A stretch of DNA of 64,000 bases. It comes from Anatilimnocola floriformis. Lineage in GTDB: Bacteria > Planctomycetota > Planctomycetia > Pirellulales > Pirellulaceae. Made by a program: the position numbers and the translations under genes. The DNA lies in the NCBI RefSeq assembly GCF_024256385.1, contig NZ_JAMLFW010000001.1, forward strand, positions 5,394,001-5,458,000. The letters are read 5' to 3'. Positions 36,766 through 44,857 of the stretch are shown piece after piece (positions within the stretch are counted from its first letter, which is position 1; every line of letters starts with the position of its first letter). The notes below the pieces were generated by a model. The model was given only the letters and a program-made list of their open reading frames with translations. It ran no database searches and had not been told where the DNA came from.

Positions 36766-37860
36766 CTACGTAATGTGCGCGCCCTGCGTTTCCACATACA
36801 CCGCATATAGCGATGTGCTGCCGGTCATGAAGAGGCGGTTGCGTTTCGTGCCGCCGAAGCAGACATTGCTGCAGATTTCCGGCAGCAAGATCTGGCCGAT
36901 CCGCACGCCGTCGGGTGCGAAGCAATGCACGCCGTCGTAACCGGCGCCGACCCAGCCTGCACTGGCCCAGATGTTGCCGTCGATATCGCAGCGGATGCCG
37001 TCGGCCATGCCGGCCTTTTCTTCAACCTTGCCGTTGGCGTCTTTCACCATCAGCTTCATCGAGGCAAACTCGCGACCCTTGACGAGTTTGTTGTCGACGA
37101 TGTCCCACACCTTGATGTGCTTTTGGGCTTCCTTGTAATGCGATGCGCCGGTGTCGGCGATGTAGATCTTCTTGTAGTCCGGCGAAAAGCACAGGCCGTT
37201 CGGCTTGTAGATTTCGTCGGTCAGTTTTTCGACGCGGAGGGTGCGGGCATCAATGCGATAGACGGCTTCCTTTAGTTGCAGGTCGCCTTTGTTCCCTTCG
37301 TAATTCATCAGGCTGCCGTAGCCCGGATCGGTAAACCAGATCGAGCCGTCGCCGGGATGAACGACGGCGTCATTCGGGGCGTTGAACGGCTTGCCTTCGA
37401 ACTTGTCGGCGAGCACCGTGAGCTTGCCGTTGTATTCATAACGCACGACGCGGCGATTGCCATGCTCGCACGAAATCTGTCGCCCTTCGACGTCGAACGT
37501 GTTGCCGTTGCTATTGCCAACCGGGCTGCGAAACTTGCTCACGTGGCCATCTTCTTCGAGCCAGCGATATTGCAAGTTGTTAGGAATGTCGCTCCACAAC
37601 AGATACTTGCCCACGCCGTTCCAAGCCGGCCCTTCGGCCCAGAGCATGTCATTGTTGTGATACAGCCGCTGAATCGGCGTATTGCCGAGCGCGTACTTCT
37701 TGAAGCGATCGTCGAGCACCAGGATGTCCGGATCGGGATAACGCACCGGTGCCGCGCCAGGGCTGAAATCGCGCTCGGCGAAGGCGTTGCTGGTGATCGC
37801 AGCGGCGGTGACACCCGCGGCTGCGGAAAGGAACGAACGGCGATTCAAAGGTTGGCTCAT
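36766..37860 (-). CDS. Tat-exported SMP-30/gluconolactonase-like protein
   Basis: 364 residues. Twin-arginine signal NRRSFLSAAAGVTAAAITSN, so exported folded. Six-bladed propeller segments: MLWAEGPAWNGVGKYLLWSD (Glu metal ligand), EGKPFNAPNDAVVHPGDGSI with the Asn-Asp ligand, WFTDPGYGSLMNYEGNKGDL, YKPNGLCFSPDYKKIYIADT with the second Asn/Asp ligands, and KAGMADGIRCDIDGNIWASA. This matches gluconolactonase/SMP-30 lactone hydrolases. Sugar lactone hydrolysis in the periplasm is the likely role. Single gene. Confidence 0.92.
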   Translation of the reverse strand: MSQPLNRRSFLSAAAGVTAAAITSNAFAERDFSPGAAPVRYPDPDILVLDDRFKKYALGNTPIQRLYHNNDMLWAEGPAWNGVGKYLLWSDIPNNLQYRWLEEDGHVSKFRSPVGNSNGNTFDVEGRQISCEHGNRRVVRYEYNGKLTVLADKFEGKPFNAPNDAVVHPGDGSIWFTDPGYGSLMNYEGNKGDLQLKEAVYRIDARTLRVEKLTDEIYKPNGLCFSPDYKKIYIADTGASHYKEAQKHIKVWDIVDNKLVKGREFASMKLMVKDANGKVEEKAGMADGIRCDIDGNIWASAGWVGAGYDGVHCFAPDGVRIGQILLPEICSNVCFGGTKRNRLFMTGSTSLYAVYVETQGAHIT

Positions 37861-38040
37861 CGGAGAGGATTCCCAAAGGTGAGAGGCCAGAAATGCTCGC
37901 TACAGCTTAGTCAGTGACGAGTGCCGGAAACAACTTTGACCCGGCAATTTTCGCGTGCCCGTGCCGAACATGTTGTGCTGGCGACTGTCTATTCAGCTGC
38001 GCACAATACGGTGAAAATCATCCGCAGGGGAGAAAACTCC

Positions 38041-38736
38041 ATGGATCGCTATCTGGAAGTGATTGGAGAAGGTGAGTTCATTGAAACGGCCAAGCGTTTC
38101 ATTGCGGAAGTCACGTTCGGGGTGCGCGCTGCCAAAGATGAAACGGCATTTCGCGAAGTATCTGCACTCGCTGCCGAAGGAATCGAAGTACTCCGCCAAG
38201 CCGGCATCGAAGCCAGTGAACTCGTTGAGGGAGGCTCAGCCTTTCACCAACCCTGGTATTGGAAGAAGCAGGTTGGGCAGACCGTGGAACGGAAGGTCAT
38301 CCTCAAAGTGTCCGACTTCGGCCGGCTGAACCATGCGCTGGAACAGCTTGAACCACTGCAGTCGCGAAATAAAGAGCGGAGGACCGTCGAGGTTCAAATG
38401 CAAAAGCCTGAGTTCGAAGATTCCAGCGACAACAAGGCGACAGTGCTCGCCCGAGCATTCGGGGATGCGAAGACAAAGGCTGCAAACCTGGCCGCGGCGA
38501 TGGGCTGTACTTTGGGATCGCCGATTTTGGTTGAAGAAGGGGGCTGGAGTCAGCGGAGTTCGGGCTTTGCGGGCGATGCAGACTGGTCTGGCGACAGCGG
38601 AAGATTTGGCTATGGCACTGTCATGCTGGCTGCCGCCTGTGGTGGAGCCGCGGAAGCAGCGCCCGATCTGCAACGGCCGACGCGCACCATATTTGTAAAA
38701 TGTCGTGCGCGGTTCGAGTTGGCCAACGGACCATAA
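38041..38736 (+). CDS. SIMPL domain (DUF541) protein
   Basis: 231 residues from ATG at 38041; CAGGGGAGAA precedes it. YLEVIGEGEFIETAKRFIAE starts the domain; VERKVILKVSDFGRLNHALE and AFGDAKTKAANLAAAMGC are the usual DUF541 segments. The family members form periplasmic ring assemblies in some bacteria, but here I see no signal peptide, so location is uncertain. C-terminal 60 residues are Gly/Trp-rich and then PTRTIFVKCRARFELA closes the fold. Confidence 0.85.
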   Translation: MDRYLEVIGEGEFIETAKRFIAEVTFGVRAAKDETAFREVSALAAEGIEVLRQAGIEASELVEGGSAFHQPWYWKKQVGQTVERKVILKVSDFGRLNHALEQLEPLQSRNKERRTVEVQMQKPEFEDSSDNKATVLARAFGDAKTKAANLAAAMGCTLGSPILVEEGGWSQRSSGFAGDADWSGDSGRFGYGTVMLAAACGGAAEAAPDLQRPTRTIFVKCRARFELANGP

Positions 38737-38739
38737 GGC

Positions 38740-39468
38740 CTAAACATTGCCGGTTGGCTTGAGAATCTTTTCATCGATCGACGACAGCGACCTGGCGATG
38801 TTGAAAACGACGATCGCGCATTCGAGCAAGACGCGAATCCAGAGTAGCCAGAGCACGGTAAATGTAAACGAAATCAACAGCATGATGACGCGATAGACCA
38901 GTGACATTACCCTGGGATCAATCATTGATTGCTTGGTAGACGAGCGCGGCGGCTGATAAATCGAACGTTGGAACGGGTCCATGCCGACAACGGATTGCGA
39001 GCCCGGCCGCTCTGGCTCCAACGACAGAACAAAGTTGATCGTCCAGAGCATGCACCCGATACCGGCGATCGAGAGGACTGCCAACCAAGTAAATCGCACG
39101 ATCCAGGGCGTGAGATACTTCTCGAACTTCCAGTCAAAAAGATCGAGAGGCGAGGTGGACTCCAAAAAGGGCCGCGGCGCCGCAAGTCGACCCGATCGGC
39201 GCGTGTCGGCAGAGGTTTCGATCACGAGATTGGAACTCGGCATCGGCCCGACAACGGGTGGCGGAGCAGGCGCAGGATGAGCCTGGGGAATTGGCTGCGC
39301 TGGAGGATGCGGCATTGCTGCGCCAGGTGGCGGGGCATGAGGTATGTTCCGAGGACTGCTAACGAGTGAAATTGGATGGCGGCAGCTAGGGCAGGGAACC
39401 GAGCCGGCGAGCGGACCAGGATAGTTCCACTTGCTTCCACAATTGGTGCAGGAAATGATCTGGCTCAT
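38740..39468 (-). CDS. Zinc-ribbon protein with DUF4282-like membrane part
   Basis: 242 residues. IISCTNCGSKWNYPG and VPCPSCRHPISLV form a CxxC-CxxC zinc ribbon (about 7-35). A Pro-rich linker is followed by two membrane segments, IVRFTWLAVLSIAGIGCMLW and VYRVIMLLISFTFTVLWLLW, then IRVLLECAIVVFNIARSLSS, the DUF4282 signature. Function unknown; such double-domain proteins are common in planctomycetes. Convergent with the SIMPL gene, three bases apart. Confidence 0.8.
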   Translation of the reverse strand: MSQIISCTNCGSKWNYPGPLAGSVPCPSCRHPISLVSSPRNIPHAPPPGAAMPHPPAQPIPQAHPAPAPPPVVGPMPSSNLVIETSADTRRSGRLAAPRPFLESTSPLDLFDWKFEKYLTPWIVRFTWLAVLSIAGIGCMLWTINFVLSLEPERPGSQSVVGMDPFQRSIYQPPRSSTKQSMIDPRVMSLVYRVIMLLISFTFTVLWLLWIRVLLECAIVVFNIARSLSSIDEKILKPTGNV

Positions 39469-39613
39469 ACGGTAACAATCCTCAAGACAGAATGGCAGGT
39501 TGATATCGCTCGCTGAATATCAGCCATGACATTCTGGATGCCCGCCATGTCAAACTCCACCACAAACGTTTCTATAACCCAATAAAAAATTCTCCTGCGA
39601 AATTGACGCTGCC

Positions 39614-40045
39614 ATGCCAGATCCTTTTGACTTACAACGCTTCGTCAACGCGCAGGCCGAAGACTTTGCGAACGCACTCGCCGAAGTCCAAGCGGGCGAG
39701 AAAGTCTCACACTGGATGTGGTACATCTTTCCGCAGTTTCGCGGTCTCGGTTTTAGTTCGATGTCACAGCAGTATGCGATCAACAGTCGCGAGGAAGCCG
39801 AGGCGTATTTGCAGCACAAAGTTCTCGGTCCCAGACTCATTCGTTGCGTGTTGGCCGCATTGGAAGTGCAAGGGAAGTCTGCGCGGCAGATCTTTGGATC
39901 GCCGGACGACATGAAATTGAAATCTTGCTGCACGCTGTTTGACGCCGTTTCGCTACCCGGCAACGTGTTTGAACAATTGCTGGCCAGGTATTACGCTGGC
40001 GAGCGCGATGCCAAGACACTGCAGTTGCTCGGCGAACCTTCGTGA
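39614..40045 (+). CDS. DUF1810 family protein
   Basis: 143 residues. FDLQRFVNAQAEDFANALAE then EKVSHWMWYIFPQFRGLGFS is the DUF1810 signature; EAEAYLQHKVLGPRLIRCV and FGSPDDMKLKSCCTLFDAV follow. Helical protein of unknown function. Thirteen bases before the next gene on the same strand. Confidence 0.92.
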   Translation: MPDPFDLQRFVNAQAEDFANALAEVQAGEKVSHWMWYIFPQFRGLGFSSMSQQYAINSREEAEAYLQHKVLGPRLIRCVLAALEVQGKSARQIFGSPDDMKLKSCCTLFDAVSLPGNVFEQLLARYYAGERDAKTLQLLGEPS

Positions 40046-40058
40046 AAGCAAAATTGCC

Positions 40059-40796
40059 ATGGACTCTCCTGAGGAAATCACGATCGATATGCGGATCCCC
40101 GGCAAATGGTCCGGACCGAAGGAGATCATCGAAGCGATTCCCAAAGACTGCCGGCTGACGGACGAAGCGGAACTCGAACTTCCCGACGGCAAGCGGTTTC
40201 TGATGTCACCGGTCCCTGCCGATGGACAGTTCGCCGAAATCTTTCGTTCGTCCTGCCGCCGTGCACCCACTGAGGACGAACGGAATACGATCGTCAACTA
40301 CACGGCGAATGTACTGATCAGCGGCCCCGGTGGTTCAATGGATGCCGCGCGGTCGATGATGCGGGCCGCGGCGGCGATCATTCGCGCCGGCGGCGCGGGG
40401 GTGTTCATCGATAACAGCGTTCTCTCGCACGGAGGGCAGAACTGGCTCGAGTACACCGAAGACGCCAGCATCGAAGCTGTCAGCTTTGCCTTCGTGAGCA
40501 TCTATCGCGGCGAGCACGAAGTGCACACGATGGGAATGCACGTGCTGGGCTTTCGCGACATCGTGATGAAGCGCGAAGACATCGAGGTGCAGGGCTTCGA
40601 TATCATCGAAGTCATCCTCTACGTCTGCCGCGACGACAAACCCATCGCCGACGGCCATCTGATCGCCGATCTCGACGGGCCGCGATTTCGAGTCATCTTT
40701 CAACCAAGCCCCGCCACTCGACGCGCAAACGCCATGCAGAATCCGTTTGGTCAGATGAAACTGGTGAGCCTGCGCGATATTGCGGAAGGAAACTGA
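40059..40796 (+). CDS. Hypothetical protein, possibly DUF4261
   Basis: 245 residues from ATG at 40059; the frame is open from 39939 but the extension overlaps DUF1810 and looks random. SMDAARSMMRAAAAIIRAGG and GVFIDNSVLSHGGQNWLEYT recall the core of DUF4261 proteins; GQMKLVSLRDIAEGN ends it. The family label is tentative. Function unknown; linked to DUF1810 by spacing only. Confidence 0.6.
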   Translation: MDSPEEITIDMRIPGKWSGPKEIIEAIPKDCRLTDEAELELPDGKRFLMSPVPADGQFAEIFRSSCRRAPTEDERNTIVNYTANVLISGPGGSMDAARSMMRAAAAIIRAGGAGVFIDNSVLSHGGQNWLEYTEDASIEAVSFAFVSIYRGEHEVHTMGMHVLGFRDIVMKREDIEVQGFDIIEVILYVCRDDKPIADGHLIADLDGPRFRVIFQPSPATRRANAMQNPFGQMKLVSLRDIAEGN

Positions 40797-40813
40797 CAAG
40801 CTCGGCAAGAAAC

Positions 40814-40844
40814 AAAAAAGTCCCCTGACGACAGGCCAGGGGAC
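40814..40844 (-). terminator. Intrinsic terminator of the NYN gene
   Basis: GTCCCCTG at 40820-40827 pairs with CAGGGGAC at 40837-40844; on the minus strand the hairpin is followed by six T (AAAAAA at 40814-40819). It could also end the plus-strand gene stopping at 40796. Confidence 0.88.
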
Positions 40845-40965
40845 CATTTGGGTGTAACCGCGGCAGTATTGATGAGCAGATTGTCCCATCAACTGGAAAA
40901 TCGTAGGGGCTGCGACGGAATTAACTTCCGGCCGAATGCTGAAGGGGCATTGTTTGGTAGCAATC

Positions 40966-41439
40966 TCAATGGGTCACGGAGATATGTTCTCGGACGTGAG
41001 GATCGTCTAGTCGAAAAACTCGACCACCACTGAGATTCGCAATTCGCGTCAAGCGGGCATGTGGCTTCTTGGAAACGACCACATGAATGGTACATCGATC
41101 TGACAAGTATTGCAGGAGATCGCAAAAGCCGAGATCTTCCGAGGCAATAATCAACGTATCGAGTCGATTTGCCAAACCGACCAGATCGTAAAGGATCTGA
41201 CCGTCCGCATTTTCAAACGTATAGACCACTCGAATTCCATGGCGTTCGGCATCGCGAGCTCGCTTCAATAGCGAGCCGCGCGAATCCTTCCGCAAGTAGC
41301 CGGCGCCTGAAAAATTCGCGATGCGGAGTTCATTACCTAATAACTCGCGCAGGCGAACGAGTGACCACATAAAGCCGGGTTTCAAGTTGTCGAGATCGAC
41401 AGCCCAACCCGCATGATGATTGCGAGGAATCGCAATCAT
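40966..41439 (-). CDS. NYN domain (PIN-like) RNase
   Basis: 157 residues from ATG at 41439, which has GGAG nine bases upstream; the longer frame to 41529 lacks a site. NHHAGWAVDLDNLKP supplies the first acidic residues (Asp-Asp), then LKRARDAERHGIRVVYTFE, and DTLIIASEDLGFCDLLQYLS gives the later Asp. The pattern (VDxDN start, SxDxDF-like middle SEDLGF) matches NYN/LabA-DUF88 ribonucleases. Target unknown; terminator follows. Confidence 0.78.
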   Translation of the reverse strand: MIAIPRNHHAGWAVDLDNLKPGFMWSLVRLRELLGNELRIANFSGAGYLRKDSRGSLLKRARDAERHGIRVVYTFENADGQILYDLVGLANRLDTLIIASEDLGFCDLLQYLSDRCTIHVVVSKKPHARLTRIANLSGGRVFRLDDPHVREHISVTH

Positions 41440-41576
41440 CGTTTCATCTCCAAAACGAACATAGATAGGCGCATAAGTTCTCCTTTGCTGCGCCGCGGTC
41501 CAACCAATATGCCAAAGATCTGCCCTCATCTTAGAGGGGGCATATTAAAGTTCAAGAAAATGTTGCATTTTTTCTG

Positions 41577-41604
41577 CCCCGCGGCGTCACGCCGCGGGTT
41601 ACGG
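41577..41604 (-). repeat. Family A related palindrome (A5)
   Basis: CCCGCGGCGTCACGCCGCGGG is a perfect 21-base palindrome (41578-41598). On the minus strand it begins with TAACCCGCGGCGT, the start of family A, 16 bases after the EF-hand gene stop. Confidence 0.6.
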
Positions 41605-41619
41605 CGGACGACTGCCTGC

Positions 41620-43020
41620 TTATTTCTTCACCGAGCTCAGCGAAGTCAGGCATTCTTGCGGCGTGATGAAGCCGTCGCCGTCGAGGTCGTATTTTTGAAA
41701 CTCAGCGGCCGTGGCGTCAGTCCAGGTGGTGGCATACTCGACCATCGCAATCTGACCATCGGAATCGGCATCGCTGCGAAGGAACCAATCGGGTAGGCCC
41801 TTCGGCAGGCGATCGGCGGCGGTTTGGAAACGGTAGTCCTTCTTGCTGGCGGTGTTACTCTTGCCGCTCTTGCGTGGGTCTCCGCCGCGAGAATCACCAC
41901 CGCGCGAGTCACGTGAATCACGCGATCCGTAGCTGCCGCTGCCGCTTCCTTGGCTGGCGCTAAAGGCTTGCAGCTTGACGGCGAGCTCGTCGACCGTGAT
42001 CACGTTGTCGTTGTTCGCGTCGGCGGCTCGATGTTCGGATTTCAGGTCACCCCATTCATCCCGCTCCAGCTGACCGTTTTTATTGCGGTCGTGCTGCTTG
42101 ATCAGGCCGGCAGCAAATTCTTTGAACTTGTTGAAATCGCCACCGCCGGAGTTCGAATCCTTCGAAGAGCTGCCACTGCTGGGGCCGCCGCTGCCGGAAC
42201 CATTGTTCGATCCTGGTGGGCCGGTCAAACCGAACCGGCGGGCAATCCGCTCGCAGAGTTCGGCTTTGCTGAGCTTGCCGTCGCGGTTGGTATCGGACTC
42301 TTCAGGCGGCGTCGACCATTTGCCGTCTTTCCATTCGATGTTGTCCACAAAGCCGTCGTGGTTCTTGTCGTAGTCGCGGAGCATCTTGTCAACGTATTCG
42401 ATGACGCGGGCGTCGTAGCGACTTTCCAGAGATGCGTTGGCGCTGGCGTTCGCTGTCAGCGGCACATCAAAGCCAGATGCCTTCGGCGTGCCAGCGGCAA
42501 CCCCAAAGCCAGGAGTCGCGGGTGTGGCTGACTTCGACGAACTGCTGCTTCGTTCACGGTCGCGATCGCTGTCGCTCCGTTCACGATCTCCGCCCCGGTA
42601 GTCTCCGCCGCGCGAATCGCCACTGCTGGAACCAGGCGAACCTGAACTCGATCCCGGAGGACCACCCGAACCCGGCGGGCCACCTTCGCGAGGAATCTGC
42701 GAAGCCGTAATAAACTTGTCGATGGGAACCGGCTGAGTGATGTCGAGGCCACCGCGACGGGCCATGCTTTCGGCAAAGCGGCGCGAACGGTCGTCGAGTT
42801 CACTGGGCTCAATAATACCGTTGCCGTTCTTATCCCAGCCTTTGATGATCGCGGTCGCATCGAAGCTACCGCCGCCACCGCGCCAATCGCGTCGTTCGCC
42901 GCCGCCCCGATCGCCCCCCCGATCTCCACGATCACCGCCGGGTTGAGCCCAAGCAGCAGTCACCAGCAATGGGCTCGCAATAGCGGCCAACAGCAGCATC
43001 CGGCAATTGGTTTTGTTCAT
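41620..43020 (-). CDS. Secreted seven-EF-hand calcium-binding protein
   Basis: 466 residues from ATG at 43020. Signal peptide (RMLLLAAIASPLLVTAAWAQ), then a Gly/Arg/Asp-rich region and EF-hand loops with the DxDxDG pattern: DKNGNGIIEPSE, DKNHDGFVDNIE, DTNRDGKLSKAE, DRNKNGQLERDE, DANNDNVITVDE, DADSDGQIAMVE and DLDGDGFITPQE. Ser/Gly-rich and Arg/Asp repeats (DSRGGDSRGGDPRK) link them. A periplasmic or surface Ca2+ buffer or scaffold is plausible. A longer frame to 43083 lacks a signal. Confidence 0.9.
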   Translation of the reverse strand: MNKTNCRMLLLAAIASPLLVTAAWAQPGGDRGDRGGDRGGGERRDWRGGGGSFDATAIIKGWDKNGNGIIEPSELDDRSRRFAESMARRGGLDITQPVPIDKFITASQIPREGGPPGSGGPPGSSSGSPGSSSGDSRGGDYRGGDRERSDSDRDRERSSSSSKSATPATPGFGVAAGTPKASGFDVPLTANASANASLESRYDARVIEYVDKMLRDYDKNHDGFVDNIEWKDGKWSTPPEESDTNRDGKLSKAELCERIARRFGLTGPPGSNNGSGSGGPSSGSSSKDSNSGGGDFNKFKEFAAGLIKQHDRNKNGQLERDEWGDLKSEHRAADANNDNVITVDELAVKLQAFSASQGSGSGSYGSRDSRDSRGGDSRGGDPRKSGKSNTASKKDYRFQTAADRLPKGLPDWFLRSDADSDGQIAMVEYATTWTDATAAEFQKYDLDGDGFITPQECLTSLSSVKK

Positions 43021-43246
43021 GGAAAGGCTCGCGGCGAATAGGCGAGGTTTTGGTCGTATCGCGCAGCGAATAGCGCGATACATCGATTGTATCTGGTTTA
43101 AACCCCAGTTACGAGAGAAAGTCTCGCCGCGGCGACCGCATTGCTTCCCCTTGCCAGCATCGATAAACCCAGCTGCGCGTTGATATTAGGCCGCAGCTGT
43201 GTTAGCGTGCGATAGTTCGCTCTCTCCCGCCTTGGCCGAGGTTTTT

Positions 43247-44620
43247 ATGCTGCGTTTGACGGATGTCGGCACTGCCCAGACCTGCGACGGCGTGACTCGC
43301 CGCGATTTTCTGCAGGTCGGCGCCCTTGGAGCCATCGGCTTGGGACTGCCGGAGTTGCTCGCCGCTCGCGAAGCTGGGGCCGTGAGCAAAGAGCACGACG
43401 ACCGGGCCTGCATTCTGATTTTTAATCTCGGTGCCCCCAGCCAGATGGATACCTTTGATCCGAAGCCCAACGCGGCGGCGGAAATTCGGGGGCCGTTTCA
43501 GCCCATCTCGACTAACGGTGATTTTCAAATCACCGAGATCCTGCCGCGGCATGCTAAACATGCCGACAAGTTCTCGATCGTGCGTAGCTGTTATCACACG
43601 GCGGCTGCCGTGCATGACACCGGTCATCAGATGCTGCAGACGGGCCGCTTGTTCTCGGGCGGAGTGAATACGCCGCATGCCGGCAGCGCGGTCGCTTACT
43701 TGCGCGGCCGCAAAACCGATTTGCCCGCGTCGGTCATTTTGCCCGAGCCGATGGGCTCGACCGGCGGAAATCTTCCGCACGGCCAGGATGCCGGATTTCT
43801 CGGCAAGGCCTTTGATCCCTTCTCGCTGATGGCCGATCCATCGCAACCTAATTTCAAAGTTCCCGATCTGCTGCCACCGCAAGACTTGGGCGAAGCGAGG
43901 ATGGAACGCCGGCGTCGGCTCCGCAGCGTTGTCGAAGAACAAGTGGCTCAGTTCGAAGCGAGTCCCGCTGCGAAGTTGATGGACAGCAACTTCGAATCGG
44001 CTTATCGACTGATGACCAGCCCCCAAGCGCGAGCCGCTTTCGATCTGTCGAAAGAATCGCCCGGCATGCGCGAAAAGTACGGCGTGAATCGCTTTGGCCA
44101 ATGCTGCCTGCTCGCGCGGCGATTGATCGAAGCTGGCGTGCGATTCGTGACAGTCAACACGTTCCTGACGGTCTTCAACGAGATCACCTGGGACATTCAC
44201 GGCAGCAAACCGTTCACCAGCATCGAAGGGATGAAGGACATCGTCGCGCCGATGTACGACCAGGCCTATGCCGCGCTGCTCGAAGATTTGCAGGACCGCG
44301 GCATGCTCGAGAAAACGCTCGTGTGCAACCTCGCCGAGTTCGGCCGCACGCCGCGGATCAATCCCGCCGGTGGCCGCGACCATTGGCCGCAGTGCTTCAG
44401 CGTGTATTTCGCCGGCGGCGGCATTCAAGGTGGTCGAGCGATCGGCAAGAGCGACCCAACCGGCGGCTATCCCGCCGAGCGTCCGACCGAGCCCGCCGAA
44501 GTCGTCGCCACGATCTACAAGAGCCTCGGCTTCGACCTGGAAACCGCCCTGCCCGGCCCCGCCGGCCGCCCCTTCCCGCTGGTCGACTTCGGCAAGCATG
44601 AAGTGAAAGAGTTGTTTTAG
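43247..44620 (+). CDS. Secreted DUF1501 protein
   Basis: 457 residues from ATG at 43247. The first 40 carry a twin-arginine signal, VTRRDFLQVGALGAIGLGLP. DUF1501 is a sulfatase/alkaline-phosphatase-like family: ACILIFNLGAPSQMDTFDPK near the start, SCYHTAAAVHDTGHQMLQTG, NHRGSKPF-like motif DIHGSKPFTSIEGMKDIVA, NLAEFGRTPRINPAGGRDHW and GRAIGKSDPTGGYPAERPTE. Activity unproven. It is the first of the three-gene planctomycete cluster; a family B repeat follows. Confidence 0.92.
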   Translation: MLRLTDVGTAQTCDGVTRRDFLQVGALGAIGLGLPELLAAREAGAVSKEHDDRACILIFNLGAPSQMDTFDPKPNAAAEIRGPFQPISTNGDFQITEILPRHAKHADKFSIVRSCYHTAAAVHDTGHQMLQTGRLFSGGVNTPHAGSAVAYLRGRKTDLPASVILPEPMGSTGGNLPHGQDAGFLGKAFDPFSLMADPSQPNFKVPDLLPPQDLGEARMERRRRLRSVVEEQVAQFEASPAAKLMDSNFESAYRLMTSPQARAAFDLSKESPGMREKYGVNRFGQCCLLARRLIEAGVRFVTVNTFLTVFNEITWDIHGSKPFTSIEGMKDIVAPMYDQAYAALLEDLQDRGMLEKTLVCNLAEFGRTPRINPAGGRDHWPQCFSVYFAGGGIQGGRAIGKSDPTGGYPAERPTEPAEVVATIYKSLGFDLETALPGPAGRPFPLVDFGKHEVKELF

Positions 44621-44688
44621 CGTCGGGCCCGCTGCGCGGACCAACTACCGACCGCATCGCGAACGGATCGCTTCAGCGTTTTACTTTT

Positions 44689-44834
44689 AAGCCTCTGGCT
44701 TTAGCCGGTGGTTAGCATTCATCAAGAGTTTCCGGCTTTAGCCATGCCTCGTTTGGGTCGCGCCGCGACTCCAGCAATGGCTAAAGCCGAGCAGATCTTT
44801 GAGCCAGAACCGCCAGCTAAAGCTGGCGGCTAAG
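44689..44834. repeat. Family B nested palindrome, copy B2
   Basis: Outer arms: CTCTGGCTTTAGCCGGTGG at about 44693 and CCGCCAGCTAAAGCTGGCGG at about 44810, inner pair CGGCTTTAGCCAT (about 44731) and ATGGCTAAAGCCG (about 44777). It ends 23 bases before the start of the DUF1549 gene. Confidence 0.85.
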
Positions 44835-44857
44835 AAGAACTCCAGGTAACCATTGCC

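Noticed and set aside
41908-41919. CACGTG core inside the EF-hand gene as a third parS
   Set aside because: Only the central nine bases match TGTTTCACGTGAAACA and it is part of Arg/Asp/Ser codons (DSRDS).
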